This document shows, piece after piece, positions 6,154 through 11,150 of a stretch of DNA of 11,150 bases. Under the pieces are notes generated by a model. The model saw only the letters and a list, made by a program, of their open reading frames with translations, searched no databases and was not told the DNA's origin. Location of the stretch: contig CALEXY010000018.1 in assembly GCA_937924995.1 (NCBI GenBank), positions 1-11,150 on the forward strand, written 5' to 3'. Position 1 is the stretch's first letter, and the number at the start of each line of letters is the position of its first letter. This DNA comes from an uncultured Candidatus Saccharibacteria bacterium (lineage in GTDB: Bacteria > Patescibacteriota > Saccharimonadia > Saccharimonadales > Saccharimonadaceae). The translations under genes and the position numbers were made by a program.

Positions 6154-8037
6154 TTATTTGTCGACGACTTCACCTTCGACTGGTTCATCTGGGTTGGTTT
6201 TGCCAGCTTCTGGATTGGTCTGATCGGTAGAGTTAGCTTGGTAAAGTTTGGCACCGATTGGCATTACTTTATTAGCTAATTCTTTAGCTGCTTCTTCGTA
6301 TTTGGAAGCTTCAGCGTTAGTATCTTTTAAGACTTCCTTAGCTTCTTCGACTGCCTTCTTGATGGTTTCTTTATCTTCATCAGAGATTTTGTCCTTGAAC
6401 TCATCAGGCATTTTTTCGTATTGATAGATAGCTTGTTCTAGGTGATTCTTAGCATCGATTGCTTCGCGCTTTTTCTTGTCTTCATCAGCGTGGAGCTCGG
6501 CGTCTTTTTGAGCTTTTTCGATGTCTTCTTTGGACATGTTACCAGAGTTTTGAATAGTAATACTCTGTTCCTTACCAGTTCCCTTGTCACGAGCAGTAAC
6601 GTTTAGAATACCGTTAGCGTCGATATTGAAGGTAACTTCAATCTGAGGAACACCACGTGGAGCTGGAGCAATACCATCGAGTACGAAACGACCAAGAGAT
6701 TTATTATCGGAAGCCATTTCACGCTCACCCTGCAAGACGTGAATTTCTACCTGTGGCTGATTGTCGGCAGCAGTAGAGAAAGTCTCAGATTTAGATGTAG
6801 GAATCGTAGTGTTGCGGTCAATAAGCTTGGTGGAAACGCCGCCCATAGTCTCGATACCGAGAGAGAGTGGAGTAACGTCGAGAAGAAGTACATCTTTCAC
6901 ATCACCTTGAAGCACACCACCCTGGATAGCAGCACCGACAGCCACAACCTCATCTGGGTTAACACCTTGCATAGGTTCTTTACCGAAGAGTTCCTTGACT
7001 TTTTCAACCACAGCTGGCATACGGGTCATACCACCAACCATCACCACTTCATTGATATCGCTAGTGGAAAGCTTGGCGTCCTTGAGAGCCTTGTGGACTG
7101 GGTCAGCGAGACGTTCGATGAGTGGAGAAACTAATTCTTCCATCTTTGAACGAGTCAAAGTATATTCAAAGTGTTTTGGACCATCAGCATCGGCAGAGAG
7201 GAATGGAAGGTTAATTTCGGTTTCTTTAGCGGAAGAAAGTTCCTTCTTAGCCTTTTCAGCCTCATCCTTAATACGTTGCATAGCTGCAGCGTCTTTTTTG
7301 ACATCGATACCAGATTCTTCTTTGAATTTATCACAGAGGAAGTTAACGATGAGGTTATCAAAGTCTTCACCACCAAGATGAGTATCACCGTTAGTAGAAA
7401 GCACTTCGAAGACACCGTCACCTAATTCTAGGATAGAAACATCGAAGGTACCACCACCAAGGTCGAAGACCACGATTTTCTCTTCGCTCTTCTTTTCGAG
7501 ACCATAAGCGAGAGCGGCGGCAGTAGGCTCATTAATAATACGCTTAACTTCAAGACCGGCGATTTTACCAGCATCTTTAGTAGCTTGGCGCTGAGAGTCG
7601 TCGAAGTAGGCAGGAACAGTAATGATAGCTTCAGTAACTTTTTCACCAAGAAAGGCCTCAGCATCAGCCTTGATCTTGGAAAGAATCATGGCAGAGATTT
7701 CTTCTGGGGTGTATTCCTTGCCATCCATTTCAACAGCGACACCGTTACCTTTTTTAACAATCTTGTATGGCATAATGTCGAGATCGCGTTGAACTTCTTT
7801 ATCATCAAACTTACGACCAATCAAACGCTTAATACCATAGATGGTGTTCTTTGGGTTAGTAACACGTTGACGTTGGGCAACTTTACCAACGAGGCGATCA
7901 CCTTTTTTAGTCACAGCCACAACAGATGGGGTGGTGCGATCACCTTCAGCATTGGTAATAACTTCCGGCTTTCCGGCTACCATGTAGGCGAAAGCGGAGT
8001 TAGTTGTACCAAGGTCAATACCAATAATTTTACTCAT
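6154..8037 (-). CDS. dnaK: Chaperone DnaK (Hsp70)
   Basis: Full-length 627-aa Hsp70, the ATP-driven cytoplasmic chaperone that works with DnaJ and GrpE. All three signatures are present: IDLGTTNS (7-14), VFDLGGGTFDVSIL (190-203) and VVMVGGMTRMPAVVEKV (331-347). The interdomain linker is DVLLLDVTPLS (382-392), and the substrate domain includes HVLQGEREMASDN and APRGVPQIEVTF. The C-terminus ends GEVVDK, a reduced form of the usual EEVK-type tail. Residues about 75-103 (EVQRDLDIMPYKIV region) form the nucleotide-domain insert that Firmicutes-type DnaK lacks and that Gram-negative-type proteins have. ATG at 8037 follows AAGGAGT (8048-8042) by 4 nt. It is monocistronic here: its own CIRCE-overlapping promoter lies upstream and a strong terminator downstream, and grpE, dnaJ and hrcA are not adjacent. 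Confidence 0.99.
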   Translation of the reverse strand: MSKIIGIDLGTTNSAFAYMVAGKPEVITNAEGDRTTPSVVAVTKKGDRLVGKVAQRQRVTNPKNTIYGIKRLIGRKFDDKEVQRDLDIMPYKIVKKGNGVAVEMDGKEYTPEEISAMILSKIKADAEAFLGEKVTEAIITVPAYFDDSQRQATKDAGKIAGLEVKRIINEPTAAALAYGLEKKSEEKIVVFDLGGGTFDVSILELGDGVFEVLSTNGDTHLGGEDFDNLIVNFLCDKFKEESGIDVKKDAAAMQRIKDEAEKAKKELSSAKETEINLPFLSADADGPKHFEYTLTRSKMEELVSPLIERLADPVHKALKDAKLSTSDINEVVMVGGMTRMPAVVEKVKELFGKEPMQGVNPDEVVAVGAAIQGGVLQGDVKDVLLLDVTPLSLGIETMGGVSTKLIDRNTTIPTSKSETFSTAADNQPQVEIHVLQGEREMASDNKSLGRFVLDGIAPAPRGVPQIEVTFNIDANGILNVTARDKGTGKEQSITIQNSGNMSKEDIEKAQKDAELHADEDKKKREAIDAKNHLEQAIYQYEKMPDEFKDKISDEDKETIKKAVEEAKEVLKDTNAEASKYEEAAKELANKVMPIGAKLYQANSTDQTNPEAGKTNPDEPVEGEVVDK

Positions 8038-8059
8038 AAATACTCCTTGTTTATTATTT

Positions 8060-8086
8060 TTGGCACTTTAGCGGTTATTCTGCTAA
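8060..8086 (-). promoter_or_regulatory. Second, degenerate CIRCE-like inverted repeat in the dnaK leader
   Basis: TTGGCACTT (8060-8068), exactly nine spacer bases, then TTCTGCTAA (8078-8086) match the CIRCE consensus TTAGCACTC-N9-GAGTGCTAA at 13 of 18 positions. It lies just downstream of the expected transcription start (about 8089), where a bound repressor would block promoter clearance. Confidence 0.45.
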
Positions 8087-8095
8087 TTTGTCTTA

Positions 8096-8124
8096 AGTAT
8101 AGCTAATTAGCACTCTAATGTCAA
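8096..8124 (-). promoter_or_regulatory. dnaK sigma-70 promoter
   Basis: On the minus strand a perfect -35 TTGACA (8124-8119) and TATACT (8101-8096, one mismatch from TATAAT) are separated by exactly 17 bp. The -35 hexamer lies entirely inside the CIRCE spacer, so HrcA binding and RNA polymerase binding must compete. The leader is about 50 nt. Confidence 0.88.
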
Positions 8125-8133
8125 GACTGCTAA
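8107..8133 (-). promoter_or_regulatory. CIRCE operator (HrcA binding site)
   Basis: TTAGCACTC (8107-8115), nine bases, then GACTGCTAA (8125-8133) match the CIRCE consensus TTAGCACTC-N9-GAGTGCTAA at 17 of 18 positions. HrcA binds this element and represses heat-shock genes until heat stress. It predicts an hrcA gene elsewhere in the genome. Confidence 0.93.
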
Positions 8134-8189
8134 TTATTAAATTAACAGGGGTGGATGAGAAAAATTAAAAAGATTTTTGAGATTTTTGG

Positions 8190-9344
8190 CTATTTTTTGA
8201 TGAAAATTTTCTTCACAAATTCGATTAGTTCGACCCGGAACTGGAAGAGTAGAAGACCAATGCCAGCTACCGAAGAGCCGATGATTGCCGTAGAGCCGTT
8301 AAACTGCTTAGGTGTTTTTTCGGGATCACCGGTTTTTGGCACTTCGAGTTTATTCGTGGCACCGGTATTGGCCTTTTGCTTGCGACAACGATGCGTCTCA
8401 GGATTTCGCTCATAACCCTCTTTGCAAGGAGCTGGAGTTTTTTCGTCTTTTGAGTCAATTTTCTTGCAACGGTTAGTAGCTGGATTTAACTCCTTGCCCT
8501 CACCGCAAGTTTTAGGAGTCTTTGGTACTGGGATTTTTACACAACGGCCGCTCTTTGGGCTGATTGTTTTACCCACTTCGCATGGTTTCTTTGCATTTCC
8601 TGTAGAACTAATCTTTTTACAACGATGCGTCTGAGGGTTAAGGTAATAGCCCGTCTTGCAGATCTTTGGTTGGCTTTCATGAGAATTCTCCTTATTACAG
8701 CGATGAGTAGCTTGATTTAAATAATATCCAGGTTTGCATTGCTTTGGTGTATTTGGTTTTGGCGTGACGATCCTATTACAACGATGAGTTTCCCGATTTC
8801 TGATATAGCCAGGTTTACAAGGCTTATTGGCAATATCTACGGCTGGCTTAGATTGATTAGGCTTAGTGGGCTTTGGTTGTTTAGGTTGTTTGGGTTTTTC
8901 CTGAGGAGCTTTTGGCTCTGTAGGCTTTCCTGGCTCTTGTGGTTTTTTGGGTTTCTTTTTATGTCGTTCATCATAGGTTTTAATACAACGATTAGTTAAA
9001 GGATTACGAATTTTCCCCTCTGGACAAGGCTTGGATTCCGGCAAAACACTACGGTGTTCAGCATCGGTAGGCGCCTCGGCGAGAATAGTTTCAGTCTCAG
9101 AATTCCCCGCCAGAGAGCCAAAACTGACAGATCCAAGTAGCTCAGCTCTCTGTGGAACTTTACCGATATTATAATAATTTTGGGGACTTCCATCTCTTTT
9201 TAGACTTAAAGGACTCCAAGCGTCATCCTTTTTGGCGCTGAAAAAATCTAAAAATAAGATGGACAAAAATAATAAAAATAGACCGGTGGTAAAACACCAC
9301 ATAATCGGCTTTTCTGGTCGCTTTCTGAATTGTACTTTTTTCAT
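8190..9344 (-). CDS. Membrane-anchored cysteine-repeat surface protein with VPKTG sortase-like motif
   Basis: The 384-aa protein has a basic N-terminus and one hydrophobic helix (14-33), then an extracellular part. Seven repeats of the form C-x2-G-x3-NP-x-T-x-RC-x-K follow. Cysteines lie at 107/120, 176/189, 203/216, 229/242, 255/268, 280/293 and 307/320, each pair spaced exactly 13 residues, so each unit probably closes its own disulfide. A Lys/Pro-rich linker (128-175) separates repeat 1 from the rest. Near the end LEVPKTGD (333-340) resembles an LPXTG sorting signal and is followed by a hydrophobic segment (350-370) and a basic tail. Similar repeats are, to my recollection, typical of Saccharibacteria surface proteins. 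A role in host-cell attachment or wall binding is inference. ATG at 9344 is chosen over 9374 because GTGAGG (9356-9351) precedes it by 6 nt. No sortase gene is in the window. Confidence 0.82.
   Translation of the reverse strand: MKKVQFRKRPEKPIMWCFTTGLFLLFLSILFLDFFSAKKDDAWSPLSLKRDGSPQNYYNIGKVPQRAELLGSVSFGSLAGNSETETILAEAPTDAEHRSVLPESKPCPEGKIRNPLTNRCIKTYDERHKKKPKKPQEPGKPTEPKAPQEKPKQPKQPKPTKPNQSKPAVDIANKPCKPGYIRNRETHRCNRIVTPKPNTPKQCKPGYYLNQATHRCNKENSHESQPKICKTGYYLNPQTHRCKKISSTGNAKKPCEVGKTISPKSGRCVKIPVPKTPKTCGEGKELNPATNRCKKIDSKDEKTPAPCKEGYERNPETHRCRKQKANTGATNKLEVPKTGDPEKTPKQFNGSTAIIGSSVAGIGLLLFQFRVELIEFVKKIFIKK
8385..9026 (-). repeat. Seven C-x12-C repeat units within the surface protein gene
   Basis: The DNA under the seven cysteine motifs is repetitive, with recurring blocks such as ACAACGATG on the plus strand (near 8386, 8617, 8697 and 8778, with small changes). 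Units 2 to 7 follow each other at 75-81 bp, and unit 1 is separated by the Lys/Pro-coding linker. Such tandem units can change in number by recombination. Confidence 0.8.
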
Positions 9345-9457
9345 ATTTACCTCACTTAATTTGTTTGACTGCAATTTAACAAGTTTAAGAAAAAAGGAGA
9401 AGCATAAGCGGAAAGATTTTTAATTTTACAGATAGAAAAATGCCTAAATTTTTTTAG

Positions 9458-9520
9458 CATAAGCAAGTTATAAATTATCATAAGCAAGATATGATTGACC
9501 ATAAGCATGATATAATATAG
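9458..9520 (+). repeat. Three phased 21-bp direct repeats upstream of the membrane protein gene
   Basis: Units start at 9458, 9479 and 9500, each beginning CATAAGCA, with a spacing of exactly 21 bp (two helical turns). Positions 1-8, 10, 12-14, 16 and 20 are invariant. Each unit carries a -10-like hexamer at positions 12-17 (TATAAA, TATGAT, TATAAT), and the third supplies the promoter. They look like operator repeats or duplicated promoter units. Confidence 0.75.
9508..9516 (+). promoter_or_regulatory. Extended -10 promoter giving a leaderless start
   Basis: TGA-TATAAT (9508-9516) is a perfect extended -10. Start of transcription is expected near 9523, two bases before the ATG at 9525, so the message should be leaderless. 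A TTGACC at 9495-9500 is too close (10 bp) to be a -35. Confidence 0.65.
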
Positions 9521-9524
9521 CTAA

Positions 9525-10235
9525 ATGGAGGTTCAAACTTTACTATTGACTTTCGGGGTGATAATTTTGAGCGCCCTGGCCCAGTCTTCCATGCAACTCA
9601 GCACGGGGGTATTTCTTTTGCTGTATCGTGAAAGCGCCGGAAGGTACTTGAAGAAGAAAACCAAAAATCTTCTTTCAAATTACATCGTGGGCTACATATT
9701 TTTGACCAGTTTACTCCTAACCTCTATCTGTTACGCGCTAATGGTGCTATTTGGTAGCAATTTAACCATCCTGTGTCTGACGATTTTAATTTGTTTGATT
9801 TTTAGTCTTGCAATTTGCGTGTGGTTCTTCTACTATAAAACCAACAGATCCACGGAACTTTGGTTGCCAAAGTCAATCATCCGATATATCCGCAAACGCG
9901 CGGCAAATTCATCTAGTAATATTGAGGCCTTTTCACTAGGTGTTTTGTCAGTGGTGGCGGAACTACCATTCATCCTAGCTTTAATGTTGGTTTCAGCCGA
10001 TAGTTTTTTGAGGCTACCAGCGCTTTGGCAGATTGTAATGATTTTAACCTATACGGCGATTTCAGTGATGCCGCTAGTAGTGTTAAAATTCAGCATTCGC
10101 CATGGTAAGACGGCTGCGGAAATTCAAAAGTGGCGTTTAGATAATTTAGATTTCACGAAACTGATTTCAAGTATTCTCTTTATTACTTTAGGGCTTTTTC
10201 TGATTGCTTTTAAATTGGTAGCAGGAGGTTTTTAG
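9525..10235 (+). CDS. Polytopic membrane protein of unknown function (six helices)
   Basis: The 236-aa product has about six hydrophobic segments (about 5-35, 52-76, 79-103, 135-158, 167-188, 213-232) and a basic cytoplasmic loop (KSIIRYIRKR) near 116-125. The fourth segment contains SLGVLSVVAELPFILALML, in which Gly, Glu and Pro lie in a helix. This recalls small six-helix transporter folds such as LysE or CcdA, but no diagnostic motif or cysteine pair allows assignment. The start at 9525 is supported by a consensus extended -10 two bases upstream of the expected transcript end and by the absence of an upstream Shine-Dalgarno. A GGAGG overlaps the start codon itself (ATGGAGG) and has no suitable downstream start. 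It is the first gene of a three- or four-gene operon. Confidence 0.75.
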   Translation: MEVQTLLLTFGVIILSALAQSSMQLSTGVFLLLYRESAGRYLKKKTKNLLSNYIVGYIFLTSLLLTSICYALMVLFGSNLTILCLTILICLIFSLAICVWFFYYKTNRSTELWLPKSIIRYIRKRAANSSSNIEAFSLGVLSVVAELPFILALMLVSADSFLRLPALWQIVMILTYTAISVMPLVVLKFSIRHGKTAAEIQKWRLDNLDFTKLISSILFITLGLFLIAFKLVAGGF

Positions 10236-10492
10236 TGCGTAAGAAAAATAGCGAAAATCTACCAGTAACAGATAAATTGATCAAGAAAATTCTAAAGACG
10301 GAGTGCAAGATTGAAAATATCCCAGAACTAGATACACAGACAGTAGAGTTTATCATAAAAAAGGTGGTATCTTGGGCAGAAAAGAAAACTATTGTAACTC
10401 AAAGCGAATTCGATAAGAAACTAGCGAACGAGGTAAAAAAGTTTAATACTGACTTGGGGTTCATGATTGAGCAAAGAAACAAACTGGTTTAG
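10235..10492 (+). CDS. 85-aa charged helical orphan protein
   Basis: No family is recognised. The GTG start overlaps the TAG stop of the membrane protein gene by one base (TAGTG) and is preceded by AGGAGG at 10222-10227, a strong site with 7-nt spacing, so translation is coupled. The protein is lysine- and glutamate-rich and mostly helical (VEFIIKKVVSWAEKK, then FDKKLANEVKKFN), with no membrane segment or cysteine motif except Cys28. It could be a cytoplasmic partner of the membrane protein. It is followed after 13 bases by the flavoprotein gene. Confidence 0.7.
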   Translation: MRKKNSENLPVTDKLIKKILKTECKIENIPELDTQTVEFIIKKVVSWAEKKTIVTQSEFDKKLANEVKKFNTDLGFMIEQRNKLV

Positions 10493-10505
10493 AGAAGGAT
10501 GAATG

Positions 10506-11099
10506 ATGAGTGAAAAATTTGATTATGATTTGATAATTATCGGTAGCGGTGCAGCAGGAATGTCGGCGGCAAGAGCGGCGGCTGCAAGTAAAATTCGCGT
10601 AGCAATTATTGAGAACGAATTGGTTGGCAGTAAGTCCGATATTTACCGTGTGGCACAACTCTCGGCTTCTGACATCGCAAATCAATACTTTGATGCGAAG
10701 AAGTTTTTACAGCTGAGCAATAATCAAGACACTCTAACTTACAACTACCCTTCCCTCTTCGAAACCATTCAAAAACGGGTGAAAAAATATATCCTAGCCA
10801 AGAAAAAATCTTTCGCGAATTTTAAGATTGATTTGATTCATGGTGATGCTCATTTTATTTCACCTTATGAAGTAGCTGTAGCAAATAAACGATATTCGGC
10901 GAAACGTTTCTTAATCTGCACCGGTAGAAGTATGGATCTTAGTGCAATTTCGGGAGTTGAAACTACGAATTACTACTTGCCGGAAGACATCTTTATGCGG
11001 GTAAAGAAACTACCGAAAATCGTCTTAGTAGTAGGTGCTGGGAAAAAAGGAATTGAGACAGCTTGTTTTAAATCAAATGAAACAACTTTCTACGGATGA
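10506..11099 (+). pseudogene. FAD-dependent pyridine nucleotide oxidoreductase, truncated after the second dinucleotide motif
   Basis: The N-terminus is a clear FAD-binding Rossmann fold of the dihydrolipoamide dehydrogenase/mercuric reductase family: DYDLIIIGSGAAGMSAARAA with GSGAAG at 13-18, acidic E37 at the end of strand 2, and RFLICTGR at 134-141. The NAD(P)-binding motif VVGAGKKGIE (175-184) follows, but 13 residues later the frame stops at TGA 11097-11099, so the rest of the NAD(P) domain and the dimer domain are missing (197 aa against about 450 usual). The redox-active CxxxxC loop is absent: the segment after E37 reads NELVGSKSDIYRV without cysteine. ATG at 10506 is preferred to 10503 because GAAGG at 10494-10498 then has 7-nt spacing. 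Truncation may be biological or an assembly junction. The reductase fold itself is secure. Confidence 0.7.
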
Positions 11100-11150
11100 A
11101 AAAAAACTGGCTGACGACTGGCTAACGCAACGACTGCTTCAGTCGACAGC
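11035..11150 (+). CDS. Possible 5' end of 5-formyltetrahydrofolate cyclo-ligase (runs off the window)
   Basis: In the +1 frame relative to the flavoprotein, immediately after in-frame TAG codons, GTG 11035 opens a frame to the window end: VLGKKELRQLVLNQMKQLS then TDEKKLADDWLTQRLLQST. The pattern KKELRQ, then QLS-x-EEK-like, then an amphipathic helix ending LL, is that of the N-terminus of 5-formyltetrahydrofolate cyclo-ligases, which convert 5-formyl-THF to methenyl-THF with ATP. Only 38 codons are visible and the ATP site is outside, so the call rests on this short stretch. There is no good ribosome binding site before the GTG, and the start overlaps the reductase GAGKKG motif. The last 44 bases are about 59% GC, much higher than neighbouring genes. 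Confidence 0.4.
   Translation, partial: MLGKKELRQLVLNQMKQLSTDEKKLADDWLTQRLLQST

Noticed and set aside
6739..7425. Several plus-strand open frames opposite dnaK (for example 6739-7134, 6995-7381 and 7171-7425)
   Set aside because: They are antisense to a fully conserved DnaK, have no ribosome binding sites, and their composition mirrors the dnaK codons.
8155..8190. Terminator for the surface protein gene in the A/T-rich stretch after its stop
   Set aside because: Only AT tracts and a short direct repeat (AGATTTTTG twice) are visible. No stable GC-containing stem was found.
9345..9374. N-terminal extension of the surface protein to 9374 (MQSNKLSEVN)
   Set aside because: The extension covers the GTGAGG ribosome binding site that serves ATG 9344.
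9495..9516. TTGACC with TATAAT as a -35/-10 pair
   Set aside because: The spacer is only 10 bp. The extended -10 TG explains the promoter better.
9458..9520. CRISPR array
   Set aside because: The repeats are contiguous 21-bp units without spacers, they overlap a promoter, and no cas genes are present.

Overview
The window looks like AT-rich chromosomal DNA of a small-genome bacterium, most likely a Candidatus Saccharibacteria (TM7/Patescibacteria) relative. The reasons are a surface protein built from Cys-x12-Cys repeats of a kind I associate with that group, short intergenic regions, two genes that appear to start without a leader, and a dnaK under HrcA/CIRCE-type control. The assignment rests on recognition only; no search was run.

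Left part (1-2986, + strand). The tail of an unknown gene ends in a terminator that contains its own stop codon. A GIY-YIG nuclease-like gene of the COG3680/LEM-3-like type follows. Then comes a tight three-gene operon: a 79-aa orphan that probably starts leaderless, an ADP-ribosylglycohydrolase, and a 243-aa orphan, joined by overlaps of 11 and 4 bases. This is the best candidate here for an undescribed system, built around reversal of ADP-ribosylation.

Middle part (3017-6107, - strand). A CYTH/CyaB-type gene has lost its N-terminal strands and has no start codon in the homologous region. Upstream of it is a MoaA-like radical SAM enzyme with four extra cysteines and its own promoter and terminator. 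Then come a TylF-type O-methyltransferase and a DUF2238/YjdF-like membrane protein, possibly co-transcribed.

dnaK region (6154-8133, - strand). A full-length DnaK ends at a strong GC-rich terminator. Its promoter has a consensus -35 lying inside a near-perfect CIRCE operator, and a second, degenerate CIRCE-like repeat lies in the leader. grpE, dnaJ and hrcA are not adjacent. Upstream on the same strand is a membrane-anchored, seven-repeat, disulfide-rich surface protein with a VPKTG sortase-like motif.

Right part (9458-11150, + strand). Three helically phased 21-bp direct repeats lead into an extended -10 promoter and a probably leaderless operon: a polytopic membrane protein, an 85-aa charged orphan, and an FAD-dependent oxidoreductase that lacks the redox-active cysteine pair. 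The oxidoreductase frame collapses just after its second GxGxxG motif. The +1 frame there reads like the start of 5-formyltetrahydrofolate cyclo-ligase, and base composition rises sharply. This is either a real deletion or fusion, or an assembly chimera at the end of the window.
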